In this document: piece by piece, positions 1 through 8,698 of the stretch
Position numbering within the stretch: the first letter of the stretch is position 1
Layout of the letters: each line of letters starts with the position of its first letter
From: Pollutimonas nitritireducens
GTDB taxonomy: Bacteria; Pseudomonadota; Gammaproteobacteria; Burkholderiales; Burkholderiaceae_B
Length of the DNA: 64,000 nucleotides
Assembly: GCF_002849615.1 (NCBI RefSeq)
Contig: NZ_PDNV01000006.1
Location: 62,001 to 126,000, forward strand
Reading direction: 5' to 3'
The notes under the pieces: generated by a model
What the model was told of the DNA's origin: nothing
What the model saw: the letters and a program-made list of their open reading frames with translations, nothing else
Databases searched by the model: none
Program-made: the position numbers and the translations under genes

Positions 1-645
1 AAGATAACTACCGACATCAGCCACCGAGATGCGGCGTTGTTCGGCTGCGCCGTCCTTACGGGCGCAGGTGCTGTGATCAATCGCGCCCGGATGAAAGCGG
101 GTGATACCGCTGCAGTGGTTGGCTTGGGCGGCGTGGGCTTAAGTGCCCTGCTGGCCGCCGCCGCGTCGGGCGCACGCCGTATCGTGGCCGTAGATCTGTC
201 GGATGAAAAATTGCAGCTTGCCAGGGAACTGGGTGCCACTCACTTGGTCAACCCGCGCGACATCGCCAGCGATGCCGATCTCATGGATGCTGCTGGGGGT
301 CCCGTAGACTATGGCTTCGACATGGCGGGCGCCGTGCCGGCCTTTGAAACCGCGTTCAAGTTGACGGCGCGTGGTGGTTCCACCATAACTTCCGGACTGC
401 CCAATCCCAGCGCACGCTTTCAACTGCCGCTCGCTCAATTGGTCGGGGAAGAGCGCGAAATAAAAGGAAGTTATCTAGGCTCGGGTGCGCCGGCTGAGGA
501 TATTGCACGTTATATAGACCTCTACAAGGCCGGCCGCCTGCCGGTCAACAAGCTCCTGGGTAAGACCTTCACCCTGGATGAAATCAATGAAGGCTTTGAT
601 CATCTGGCGTCGGGTAGCAGCCTGCGCGACGCGATCGTTCTGTAG
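1..645 (+). CDS. Zinc-type alcohol dehydrogenase, C-terminal part (cut by window start)
   Basis: The reading frame is open from base 1, so the N-terminal zinc-binding GroES-like domain lies outside the window. The visible 214 residues hold the nucleotide-binding Rossmann domain. The glycine motif GLGGVG is at visible residues 41-46, followed by a strand ending in Asp (IVAVDLS) that would bind the NAD ribose. The segment GCAVLTGAGAV just before the fold is typical of medium-chain dehydrogenases of the class III/AdhC type. It would oxidise an alcohol or reduce an aldehyde with NAD(H); the substrate cannot be read from this part. A binding-protein gene follows 19 bases later, so the two may be co-transcribed. 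Confidence 0.85.
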   Translation, partial: KITTDISHRDAALFGCAVLTGAGAVINRARMKAGDTAAVVGLGGVGLSALLAAAASGARRIVAVDLSDEKLQLARELGATHLVNPRDIASDADLMDAAGGPVDYGFDMAGAVPAFETAFKLTARGGSTITSGLPNPSARFQLPLAQLVGEEREIKGSYLGSGAPAEDIARYIDLYKAGRLPVNKLLGKTFTLDEINEGFDHLASGSSLRDAIVL

Positions 646-664
646 TTCATTTTGGAGACAAAAA

Positions 665-1966
665 ATGTTAATGAAAAATAAAATTGCTGGCGTCGTTATC
701 GCCATGATGATGGCTGCCAGCAGCACGGCGGCCATTGCCGCCGACAAGCCGGCGGAATTGAACGTTGGCATTTCTACTTATCTATCGGGTTCGGCATCCG
801 TCTTTGGTGTCCCCGCCAAAGAAGGCGCTGACATTATCATTGCAGACATGAATGCCAAGGGCGGGATTGGCGGCATTCCAATCAAGGTAACCTACATTGA
901 CGAGGGCGGCGGCAGCGAGAAATTGCTGTCCGAGTATCGCCGCTTGGCGGAAAGTGGTACAGACGTCATGTTATCGGCCATTTCCAGTGGTCATTGCGGC
1001 ATCGTGGCTCCCGTGGCCGAAGACCTGAAAATTCTGAATATTCTCTGGGATTGCGGTACCCAGAATGCCCTTGAAGGGAAAAAGCTCAAGTACGTAGTCC
1101 GTACGCAGGCTAATGCGACGACGGAAATGATCGCTCAGGTCATCTACCTGATGAAAGTTAAACCTGACTTCAAGACCCTTGCCATTGTCAACCAGGATTA
1201 CGCCTGGGGTCGCGATTCACGCGATATCTTCCTTGCCGCCTTGAAAAAGTTCAAGCCAGACGTCAAGGTTGTGGCTGAGATGTTCCCTAAATTCGGGGCA
1301 TCTGACTTTTCCACAGAGATCAGCCGGTTGCAAGCGCTACGCCCTGATGTGATCGTTTCGACTTCGTGGGGCGGTGATTTGGACAACTTCGTGCGCCAGG
1401 CTTCGCAACGAAATCTGTTCAAAAACTCCACTTTTGTGCTTTCCCTGGCTGAAAGCTCGCTCGAGCGCCTGGGTAAGGCCTTGCCCGAAGGTGTGATCGT
1501 AGGCGCTCGTGGCGACCATTACTGGCAGCATCCCGAGACCAAGGACGACGCCGCTCACAAAGAATTTATCAAGAAATTCCACGACAAGACTAATGCTTAT
1601 CCCATTTATTCTGTGTATCACATGGCTCAGGCGCTTGCCGGCTTGAAAGCGGGCTTCGAAAAGGCCATTGCAGACAACAAGGGAGAATGGCCCACTACCG
1701 AGCAAGCCGCTGCCGCCATGCACGACATCAGCTTCAAGGGCTATGGTCGTGAAGTCACCATCAATCGTCCGGATGGCCAGGGGCTGGAAGCCCAGCTGTT
1801 CGGCATCACCACCTCATCCAAAGATCATTCTTTCAAAGTTTTGAAAAACATGATGATCATTCCGGCTGAACTGGTAACACCTCCCGCGGGCGTGAACACT
1901 TTCGAATGGATCGAAAAAAATCTGACTGCCGACGTGTTGAAAAGCGATAAATTGGCTACGTTCTAA
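665..1966 (+). CDS. ABC transporter substrate-binding protein, LivK type
   Basis: This 433-residue periplasmic protein is of the type I (Peripla_BP_6) fold used for branched-chain amino acids, amides and other small carboxylates. A signal peptide covers residues 1-25 with an AIA cleavage site before Ala-Asp. The mature start (ELNVGISTYLSGSASVFG) is the usual first strand and ligand loop of the family. GGAG at 654-657 is seven bases before the chosen ATG; an in-frame upstream start at 578 lies inside the dehydrogenase gene and has no such site. Two cysteines (SGHCG and WDCG) could form a disulfide. No permease or ATPase gene is present nearby, so it may use a transporter encoded elsewhere. The ligand is unknown. 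Confidence 0.88.
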   Translation: MLMKNKIAGVVIAMMMAASSTAAIAADKPAELNVGISTYLSGSASVFGVPAKEGADIIIADMNAKGGIGGIPIKVTYIDEGGGSEKLLSEYRRLAESGTDVMLSAISSGHCGIVAPVAEDLKILNILWDCGTQNALEGKKLKYVVRTQANATTEMIAQVIYLMKVKPDFKTLAIVNQDYAWGRDSRDIFLAALKKFKPDVKVVAEMFPKFGASDFSTEISRLQALRPDVIVSTSWGGDLDNFVRQASQRNLFKNSTFVLSLAESSLERLGKALPEGVIVGARGDHYWQHPETKDDAAHKEFIKKFHDKTNAYPIYSVYHMAQALAGLKAGFEKAIADNKGEWPTTEQAAAAMHDISFKGYGREVTINRPDGQGLEAQLFGITTSSKDHSFKVLKNMMIIPAELVTPPAGVNTFEWIEKNLTADVLKSDKLATF

Positions 1967-2016
1967 ACTTCGCCTGGCTTCGTCTGGAGCGCCGCACCGG
2001 TAGCCATCCGCATGCC

Positions 2017-2054
2017 GAATGACAGCTGCCCGGTCCGCCGGGCAGCTGTCATTC
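2017..2054. terminator. Perfect 17-bp hairpin between binding-protein gene and kynB
   Basis: Bases 2017-2033 pair perfectly with 2038-2054 around a TCCG loop (arms GAATGACAGCTGCCCGG). It lies 50 bases after the binding-protein stop codon and before the kynB promoter region. It lacks a clear T-run, so termination is inferred from stem strength and position. Confidence 0.65.
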
Positions 2055-2141
2055 ATACGCCAACAGCAACATAGGAAAGACTAATTCGTTTAAGCTTCGA
2101 ATATTCACCGCTTTCAATACCATCCCGGCAAAGGATAGGCC

Positions 2142-2798
2142 ATGAGCCAATTGTGGGACATTTCCCCGCCCGTCTGCGCGCAATCGCCCGTATTCCCGGG
2201 CGACACGGCCTATACGCAACGCTGGAACGCATCAATAGGCCCAGGCTGTCCTGTGAATGTCAGTGAAATCACGATGTCGCCCCACATCGGGGCGCATGCC
2301 GATGCTCCGCTGCACTATCACCCCGAGGGCCTGGCTGTCGGCAAGCTCGACCTTGTCCCATTTCTCGGGCCATGCCGGGTCGTCCATGCATTGAGCGGTC
2401 GGCCCCTCATCACCATCGACGACATCCTGCCCTGGCTGGAAGGGGCGCCGCCACGGCTGCTCCTGCGTACCTGCGAACGGGCGAACACGGATGGCTGGAG
2501 CAATGAATTCGCCGCGTTCGCTCCCGAAACCATCAACTTCCTGGCCTTCCGTGGCACTGTGCTCATAGGCATAGATACACCCAGCATCGATCCCGCGACC
2601 AGCAAGACACTGGATAGCCACCAGGCAATCTGGCGCCACGACATGCGCGTACTGGAAAACCTGGTCCTCGACCACGTTCCCCCCGGCGATTATGAACTGA
2701 TCGCCTTGCCCCTCGCACTCACCGACGCCGACGCCAGTCCAGTTCGCGCCATCTTGCGCACCCTGCGCGCAAATCCATCATCGACCAAGACAACATGA
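2142..2798 (+). CDS. kynB: Kynurenine formamidase (arylformamidase)
   Basis: This 218-residue cyclase-family hydrolase converts N-formylkynurenine to kynurenine and formate, the second step of oxidative tryptophan breakdown. The metal-binding signature H-x-G-x-H-x-D-x-P is at residues 48-56 (His48, His52, Asp54). The N-terminal WDISPPV and FPGDT segments and the length match bacterial KynB. AAGGAT precedes the ATG. Its stop overlaps the kynA start as ATGA, so the two proteins are translated together. An imperfect ATTCG/CGAAT inverted repeat at 2084-2102 upstream could be a regulator site, but this is weak. No kynU (kynureninase) gene is in the window. Confidence 0.95.
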   Translation: MSQLWDISPPVCAQSPVFPGDTAYTQRWNASIGPGCPVNVSEITMSPHIGAHADAPLHYHPEGLAVGKLDLVPFLGPCRVVHALSGRPLITIDDILPWLEGAPPRLLLRTCERANTDGWSNEFAAFAPETINFLAFRGTVLIGIDTPSIDPATSKTLDSHQAIWRHDMRVLENLVLDHVPPGDYELIALPLALTDADASPVRAILRTLRANPSSTKTT

Positions 2799-3652
2799 AC
2801 ACTCGCGACACCCAGCCAGCCGGCTCCGCCATCGTCCACGATGAAAAGGCCAAGCTCGATTTCTCCAGTGACATGAGCTATAGCGACTACCTGCACCTGG
2901 ACACCCTGCTGGGGTCGCAACATCCGCTGTCGCCCGAGCACAACGAGATGCTGTTCATTGTGCAGCACCAGACCAGCGAGCTCTGGATGAAACTGATGCT
3001 GCACGAGCTCAAGGCGGCCATGCAGAGCCTGTCCGCCGATCGTCTTCAGCCTTGTTTCAAGATGCTGGCGCGGGTCAGCAAGATAATGGAACAATTGGTA
3101 CACGCCTGGGACGTCCTGGCCACCATGACGCCGCCGGAATACTCCGCCCTAAGGCCCTATCTGGCGCAGTCCAGCGGTTTCCAGAGCTACCAATACCGTC
3201 AAATCGAATTTTCGTTGGGCAACAAGAACGCGGCCATGCTCAAGCCTCATTCACACCGGCCCGAGCTTCTTGCACAGGTACGCCACGCTTACGAAGCCCC
3301 GTCCCTTTACGACCAGGCCTTGAAGGCGCTGCATCGGCAGGGACTGGCCGTGCCCGACAATTATCTCCATCGTGACTGGACCCAGCCGTATATCGTCAGT
3401 GCCGAGGTTGAACAGGCATGGCTCACGGTATATCGCGATCCGGATCAGTACTGGGACATGTATCAGCTGGGCGAAAAATTGACCGACCTCGAAGACGCAT
3501 TCCGGCTCTGGCGCTTCCGGCATGTCACAACGGTGGAACGCATCATCGGATTCAAGCGGGGAACGGGAGGGACGTCGGGCGTTTCCTACCTGCGTAAAAT
3601 GCTCGACATCGTGCTGTTCCCCGAACTCTGGCGACTCCGTACAGACCTTTAA
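2795..3652 (+). CDS. kynA: Tryptophan 2,3-dioxygenase
   Basis: This 285-residue cytosolic haem enzyme opens the indole ring of L-tryptophan with O2 to give N-formylkynurenine, the substrate of the KynB encoded just upstream. Family signatures are seen: the N-terminal [11 protein letters not shown] segment, the [14 protein letters not shown] helix that lines the active site, and a C-terminal glycine-rich loop [11 protein letters not shown] that closes over the substrate. His243, in [11 protein letters not shown], sits where the proximal haem ligand lies in this family. The start codon overlaps the kynB stop (ATGA). Length is normal for the bacterial enzyme. Confidence 0.96.
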   Translation: MNTRDTQPAGSAIVHDEKAKLDFSSDMSYSDYLHLDTLLGSQHPLSPEHNEMLFIVQHQTSELWMKLMLHELKAAMQSLSADRLQPCFKMLARVSKIMEQLVHAWDVLATMTPPEYSALRPYLAQSSGFQSYQYRQIEFSLGNKNAAMLKPHSHRPELLAQVRHAYEAPSLYDQALKALHRQGLAVPDNYLHRDWTQPYIVSAEVEQAWLTVYRDPDQYWDMYQLGEKLTDLEDAFRLWRFRHVTTVERIIGFKRGTGGTSGVSYLRKMLDIVLFPELWRLRTDL

Positions 3653-3696
3653 GGTGTCGTCGCACAGTGCAACCTTGAATTCACGTCACAATCTGC

Positions 3697-3725
3697 TTGG
3701 ATGCGCAGCCTCCCCGTGCTAGAAT
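3697..3725 (+). promoter_or_regulatory. Candidate promoter of rpmE2
   Basis: TAGAAT at 3720-3725 resembles a -10 box, with a weak TTGGAT -35 at 3697-3702 and a 17-base spacer. The same TAGAATGCT string occurs upstream of rpmB at 9916-9924, which supports it as a ribosomal-protein promoter core. Confidence 0.5.
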
Positions 3726-3802
3726 GCTGCGTTACTTTGGATACGTTGCTGGTATGTGTACCGGCTGGCGACCCGCCCTTACAGTTACAACAGGAATAGA
3801 CC

Positions 3803-4072
3803 ATGAAAGAAGGCATCCACCCCGAATACCGCGAAGTGGTGTTTCTGGACCAGCAGACAGGCACTAAATTCATTTCGCGCTCAACGCTGCACAGCCGCGA
3901 AACCGTCGAACTCGATGGCAAGACTTACCCCTTGTTCAAGTGTGACGTTACCTCCGAATCGCATCCGTTCTACACCGGCGCCCAAACGCGCATTGTCGAA
4001 ACCGGCCGCGTCGAGAAATTCCGCGCCCGCTTCGCGCGTACTGCAGGCACGACCGCACGCAAGGCTTCCTAA
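3803..4072 (+). CDS. rpmE2: 50S ribosomal protein L31, type B
   Basis: This 89-residue protein starts [14 protein letters not shown] and has the [12 protein letters not shown] segment characteristic of L31. It is the zinc-free type B (YkgM-like) paralogue: the CxxC pair of the zinc-binding form is missing and only one Cys remains (FKCDVTS). Type B L31 is known to replace the zinc form under zinc limitation in some bacteria, but no Zur-like operator is evident upstream here, so it may be the housekeeping copy. A strong terminator follows. Confidence 0.95.
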   Translation: MKEGIHPEYREVVFLDQQTGTKFISRSTLHSRETVELDGKTYPLFKCDVTSESHPFYTGAQTRIVETGRVEKFRARFARTAGTTARKAS

Positions 4073-4097
4073 ACCCAGGCTTGCAATTGTGTCCGCC

Positions 4098-4123
4098 AAA
4101 GGCAGCCTTCGGGCTGCCTTTTT
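4098..4123 (+). terminator. Rho-independent terminator after rpmE2
   Basis: AAAGGCAGCC (4098-4107) pairs with GGCTGCCTTT (4112-4121) around a TTCG tetraloop and runs into a T-tract. It is 25 bases after the rpmE2 stop. Confidence 0.92.
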
Positions 4124-4165
4124 AATTTAAGATAGTCCCTCTATCCCTCTCCTAGGGCCTGCCCA

Positions 4166-5926
4166 GTGTCTCCCAGCGACCACCCTTCCACGCCCGCGCG
4201 CCTTACAGCAACCGCAACCGTCAAGCTGCCCCGGCTATTCCTGCTGACCGTAGGCGTAGTCTACATACTCGCCGGACTCTTCTTTCGCGACCCCTGGAAA
4301 ACCGACGATGTTGTCGGGCTGGCAACCATGATGACGGCGTTGACCAACGGCGGCGGCGCCATGTTGCTGCCGCAGATCGGCGTGCTGGCTCACGCGCAGG
4401 ATGGCCCGCTGACCATGTGGGTGGGGGTATTCAGCATCTGGCTTTTCGGACCGCTGCTGGAGTATTTCACCAACCCCCTGGACGCCGCCATCATTGCGTC
4501 GCGCCTGCCCAATTTAATGTGGTTCGGCGTGCTGACTGCCTCGGTCTGGTATGGCAGTTACCTCTTGGGCCGACGACCTGAACCCCAGCCACTGGCCTTG
4601 CCTTTCGGCGGCGAGCCCACCGTGCAGGATTACGGCCGAATGATCGCGGATGCGGCACTCCTGCTGATTGTCGCCACCGTTGGCATTCTGTGGCGCATGC
4701 ACGAAACATCGGAAGTGCCGGCGCTCATCGCCTTCCAGGCTCTGGCTTTCTATGCCGTGGCTCGCATGCTAGATCAGCCTTTGTCCGGGGCCATCGCACT
4801 GGGTGTCGCGCTGGGCGCGGCCTTCCTCACCCGGGGATGGATAGGCGCGCTACCCATCATTCTTGCGGTACCGTTCTGCTTCCGGCCGGGCGGCACCTTA
4901 TGGCCGCAAAGAAAGCACCTGTTCATGACCGCAGGTATTTTTGTCGTCATGGCCTTGCTGTGGTGGATTCCGGCCAAACTGCAAGGCAGTTACTGGACCC
5001 ATAACTGGTGGCTATGGAATGTGCAGTCATTCACATGGCCGCGCTACGACGTCGTGCTCAGCCTGTTTCGCGATCTGCCGTGGTTCCTGTGGCCCACGTG
5101 GCCGTTCGCCATTCTGGCATTGTGGCGCTGGAGATCATGGTTGACCGCAGCTCACATCTGGATACCCCTGATGTTCGTCGTCTGGCCATTGATCGTCATG
5201 CTGTTTCTGGCGGATGTCTTTGAACCTGAATACAGTCTTATGGCGGTGCCGTCCGCCGTATTGGCCGCCTTCGCGCTGCCAACCCTGCGCCGCGGAGTGG
5301 TTAATTCACTCGACTGGTTTGCCGTCATGTGCTTCTCGCTTTCCACGGCAACCGTATGGTTGGGATGGGTTGCCCTTCAAACAGGATGGCCGCGTCAGAT
5401 TGCTCACAATATTGCCCGGCAGACCCGCGGCTACGAGGCTGTCATATCCTGGCCCGCGTTACTGATTGCCGCACTGGGCACGCTGGCCTGGATCGCCCTG
5501 GTCCGTTGGCGCCTGCACAGCAAGCCGGTTGCGCTGTGGCGCGGCACTGTGTTATCGGCTGGGGGGCTTATCGTCACATGGTTGATGCTCGTTACGCTGT
5601 GGATGCCCGTATTGGACTATGTTCGCAGCTACCGCGGCGTCTCGGCACAGTTAGCCTCGGCTCTCGAAACCCACAAAAAACCACAAGAGTGCGTGCGCGC
5701 CCTTGGCGTCGGCACTGGCCAGCGAGCTTCGTTCCTGGTGTTCGACGCCATCGATTTCAGCTACGAGTCCGATTGCACGCTCATCCTGCAGCAAACTTCC
5801 CCGGATAACGTCGCGCAGGGCAGCGCCGCCTATTCCGGCTCGGACGCCGTTACAGTAGTATGGCAAGGCAAACGCGGCGCAGACCGCCACGAGCTATTTC
5901 GACTTCTGCGTATCCAAAAACAATGA
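4166..5926 (+). CDS. Membrane glycosyltransferase, ArnT/PMT (GT39/GT83) type
   Basis: This 586-residue inner-membrane protein starts with GTG. It has a dozen or so hydrophobic segments and a soluble C-terminal tail. The first periplasmic loop carries RDPWKTDD (residues 41-48); an acidic pair here is the catalytic feature of the ArnT and protein-mannosyltransferase superfamily. Such enzymes move a sugar from a polyprenyl-phosphate donor to lipid A, a protein or a glycan. The acceptor cannot be told from sequence. It overlaps the following MATE gene by an ATGA, so the two are translationally coupled. That pairing suggests, without proving, a shared envelope role. Confidence 0.75.
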   Translation: MSPSDHPSTPARLTATATVKLPRLFLLTVGVVYILAGLFFRDPWKTDDVVGLATMMTALTNGGGAMLLPQIGVLAHAQDGPLTMWVGVFSIWLFGPLLEYFTNPLDAAIIASRLPNLMWFGVLTASVWYGSYLLGRRPEPQPLALPFGGEPTVQDYGRMIADAALLLIVATVGILWRMHETSEVPALIAFQALAFYAVARMLDQPLSGAIALGVALGAAFLTRGWIGALPIILAVPFCFRPGGTLWPQRKHLFMTAGIFVVMALLWWIPAKLQGSYWTHNWWLWNVQSFTWPRYDVVLSLFRDLPWFLWPTWPFAILALWRWRSWLTAAHIWIPLMFVVWPLIVMLFLADVFEPEYSLMAVPSAVLAAFALPTLRRGVVNSLDWFAVMCFSLSTATVWLGWVALQTGWPRQIAHNIARQTRGYEAVISWPALLIAALGTLAWIALVRWRLHSKPVALWRGTVLSAGGLIVTWLMLVTLWMPVLDYVRSYRGVSAQLASALETHKKPQECVRALGVGTGQRASFLVFDAIDFSYESDCTLILQQTSPDNVAQGSAAYSGSDAVTVVWQGKRGADRHELFRLLRIQKQ

Positions 5927-7332
5927 CCACGCATGCCCCCGAATCCAGGCGCTTCGGGTTCTACATCAAGGAAATCCTGCGCCAGGCCTGGCCGGTGCTC
6001 ATAAGTTCCTGGGCTGGCATTGCCTTCGGCGTCATCGACACCGCGATGGCGGGACATGTCAGTGCCGCCGACCTTCAAGCCATGGCCTTGGCGGTTTCCA
6101 TCTACATCACGATATTCGTAGGCCTCATGGGAGTCGTCCACGCGTTGATCCCCATCATCGCCCAGCACTTTGGCGGCCAGCGCTATATTGAAGTCGGGCG
6201 CGCATGGGGACAAGGAGTATGGCTGGCGTTTGGCCTGTCTGTAATCGGTGCCGCGACCATGCTGTTCCCCGACGCCTGGCTGGCAATTTCCGGGCATGTG
6301 GATCCGGCCGTGCGCAGCAATGTCACCTGGTATCTGCGCGCACTGATACTGGCGCTGCCGGCATCGCTGGTGTTTCGTAGCGTCTACGCCCTGGGCACGG
6401 CCGTGTCGCGACCCAAAGTGGTAATGGCCATAAACCTGGCCAGTATCGCGTTCAAGCTCTTCTTCAATTGGATCTTCATGCTCGGCAAGCTGGGGCTGCC
6501 AGCATTGGGTGCCGCAGGCGCTGGCTTGTCGACGGCAGTGGTTGCGTGGCTGACCCTTGCTGCGGGCCTGTGGGCCATTTATCATGATCCCTTCTACAAG
6601 CGGTTCAAGCCCACGCTGGGCGTGCCGAACTGGACCAGTCAGAAAGAACTGCTGCGCCTAGGCATACCCATGGGCGCCTCATACCTGGTCGAAGTCTGCG
6701 CATTCACTTTCATGGCCCTGCTGGTGGCGCGAGAAGGCATGTACGTGACTGGCGGGCATCAAATCATGTCCAATCTGGCGGCCCTGTGCTACATGATGCC
6801 GATGGCCGTGGGCATAGCGACAGCTTCCTTGACGGCCCAGGCGATCGGTGCACGCGATATGTCACGGGCACGAAGTACCGGCATGGCCGGCGTGGCCGTG
6901 GTTGCGACCGGCGCCTGCCTGACTGCGATACTGCTGATTGCTGGAAAATCGCCGATTCTACGCGCCTACACGGACGACTTGCAGGTGGCCGCCGTCGCCG
7001 TGACCCTGATGCAGGTGCTGCCCTGGTTCCATCTATGCGACGCCATGCAGTGCATCGGTTCGTACCTGCTGCGTGCGTACAAAGTCGCCGTGGTTCCATT
7101 GCTCCTGCAAATTGTTGCTCTGACCGGCATAGGCCTGATTGGCGGATGGTGGCTGGGGTTCGGGCCCGCCGCAGGCGCGCTGCAACCAGTCGTGGCCTAT
7201 ATCATGCCCAACGCGCCGATCGGCGCCGCCAGCATGTGGATGATGGCGCTGATGGGTCTGGCACTATCGGCAACACTTCTATTTGCCTGGTATGGCCATA
7301 TCGTCAGGCGGCATGCTCGCGCGATCGGCTAG
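5923..7332 (+). CDS. MATE family efflux transporter
   Basis: This 469-residue protein has about twelve hydrophobic segments and MATE hallmarks: QAWPVLISSWAGIAFGVIDTAMAGHVSAADLQA near the start and ALGTAVSRPKVVMAINL in the middle. MATE proteins export cationic drugs or metabolites by Na+ or H+ antiport. The ATG at 5923 is chosen because it overlaps the glycosyltransferase stop (ATGA); an in-frame start at 5860 lies inside that gene and would add non-family residues. The stop TAG shares a palindromic CTAG with the stop of the convergent methyltransferase gene, so the two genes meet with no spacer. Confidence 0.9.
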   Translation: MTTHAPESRRFGFYIKEILRQAWPVLISSWAGIAFGVIDTAMAGHVSAADLQAMALAVSIYITIFVGLMGVVHALIPIIAQHFGGQRYIEVGRAWGQGVWLAFGLSVIGAATMLFPDAWLAISGHVDPAVRSNVTWYLRALILALPASLVFRSVYALGTAVSRPKVVMAINLASIAFKLFFNWIFMLGKLGLPALGAAGAGLSTAVVAWLTLAAGLWAIYHDPFYKRFKPTLGVPNWTSQKELLRLGIPMGASYLVEVCAFTFMALLVAREGMYVTGGHQIMSNLAALCYMMPMAVGIATASLTAQAIGARDMSRARSTGMAGVAVVATGACLTAILLIAGKSPILRAYTDDLQVAAVAVTLMQVLPWFHLCDAMQCIGSYLLRAYKVAVVPLLLQIVALTGIGLIGGWWLGFGPAAGALQPVVAYIMPNAPIGAASMWMMALMGLALSATLLFAWYGHIVRRHARAIG

Positions 7333-8630
7333 CGGTCGCCGTACATGTAATCGCGGCGCCATGGATATGACAGGTCAGACGGAGAATCAAGCTCGTCGCG
7401 GCGACCATGAGTCCGGGGCTGCGCCAACACCTGATGCAAGCCCAGCCAGCCATGCTCGAAACCCATGGCACAACCCGCCAGATACATCCGATAAGCCCGT
7501 AAGGATCGCTCACCTTCGGGTCCAGTCAGAATCTGACGCGCTTCCGGCAGGCGCGCTTCGAGCGCATCGCTCCATGCCCATAATGTTCTGGCGTAATGCG
7601 GACGCAGGTTCTCGATATCCACGTCCTCAAGCCCGCCTTCAGTCATTCGCTCGAGTACGCGGCTGATATGCGTCAGTTCACCACCCGGGAATATGTATTT
7701 TTCAATGAACTCGCCCATACCGGCGCCAAGTTCGGTGTTGTCGACCCCGCCAGCCGTGATGCCGTGATTGAGCACCAGGCCGCCAGGGCGAACCAGCCGA
7801 CGCAGTTTTGAGAAATAGCCTTCGAGCAAAGCCCGTCCGACATGCTCGAACATACCTATGGACGCCACCTTGTCGTAGGGCCGGCTTTCATCGAGCTTGC
7901 GGTAATCCAGCAATTCCATGCGTACGCGCCCAGCCAATCCCTTTTCCTGGATCAGGCTATTCACATAGGCGTACTGGTTCTTTGACAACGTAATGCCAGT
8001 CGCGTCGACACCGTAGTGCTCGGCTGCCCACAATAGCAGCCCTCCCCAGCCGGCGCCCACATCGAGAAATCGTTCACCCGACGTCAACTTGAGCTTGCGG
8101 CAAATGTGCTCGAGCTTGGCTTCCTGGGCCTGCGCAATTGTCATATCCGGACGACGGAAATAGGCGCAGGAATACACTCGCCGGGGGTCAAGCCACAAGG
8201 AATAGAAATCATCGGAAAGATCGTAATGAAACTGGATCTGACGCGCATCGCGTTCGATCGAGTGACGCCAGACCGAAACCAGGCGGCGTATGAGGTCGGT
8301 GAGCCGGCCTATGCGCGCCGCATCGATCGGAGATCCCGGCAAGATCGCAGAGGCCAGACGCATGAGATCGCGCATGGACCCGTCGACGTCAAACTTGCCT
8401 TCAACGTAGTCTTCGCCCAGGACCCCGACCTGCCCGGCGACGAGATTGGCCAGGGTCGACCGGTCTTTGATGACAAGGCACACATCGGCGCCTGGAACCC
8501 CCAGCATCTGGCCGTCGGGCATGATGATCCGCACGGGCAGAGGAAGGGAGAAAAGCTTATTTTCAACTGCAGACAAGACCGCGCTCAAGGTCGACTCCCA
8601 TTGAAAACCCAGGAGCGAAAATAGTGCCAC
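7329..8630 (-). CDS. Cyclopropane-fatty-acid-synthase-like SAM methyltransferase
   Basis: This 433-residue protein has the layout of cyclopropane-fatty-acyl-phospholipid synthase: an N-terminal lipid-binding region (to about residue 120), the HYDLSDDFYSLWLDP and YSCAYF segments at 135-158, and a SAM-binding motif FLDVGAGWGG at 188-197. Such enzymes methylenate or methylate double bonds of membrane phospholipids. Several paralogues exist in this group, so the exact product is not certain. The start is taken as GTG at 8630 because no upstream ATG or clear Shine-Dalgarno is seen; it is the least certain part of the call. It converges on the MATE gene, sharing CTAG for both stops. Confidence 0.85.
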   Translation of the reverse strand: MALFSLLGFQWESTLSAVLSAVENKLFSLPLPVRIIMPDGQMLGVPGADVCLVIKDRSTLANLVAGQVGVLGEDYVEGKFDVDGSMRDLMRLASAILPGSPIDAARIGRLTDLIRRLVSVWRHSIERDARQIQFHYDLSDDFYSLWLDPRRVYSCAYFRRPDMTIAQAQEAKLEHICRKLKLTSGERFLDVGAGWGGLLLWAAEHYGVDATGITLSKNQYAYVNSLIQEKGLAGRVRMELLDYRKLDESRPYDKVASIGMFEHVGRALLEGYFSKLRRLVRPGGLVLNHGITAGGVDNTELGAGMGEFIEKYIFPGGELTHISRVLERMTEGGLEDVDIENLRPHYARTLWAWSDALEARLPEARQILTGPEGERSLRAYRMYLAGCAMGFEHGWLGLHQVLAQPRTHGRRDELDSPSDLSYPWRRDYMYGDR

Positions 8631-8698
8631 AGATTCGGTGAGAAAGAAACGTACATTCGCCCCATGTTAAGATCAAGTGATACTTCAAATGTCGATAC

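Noticed and set aside
2084-2106. ATTCG/CGAAT repeat before kynB as a regulator site
   Set aside because: Arms are only five bases and the region is AT-rich; too weak to list as a feature.
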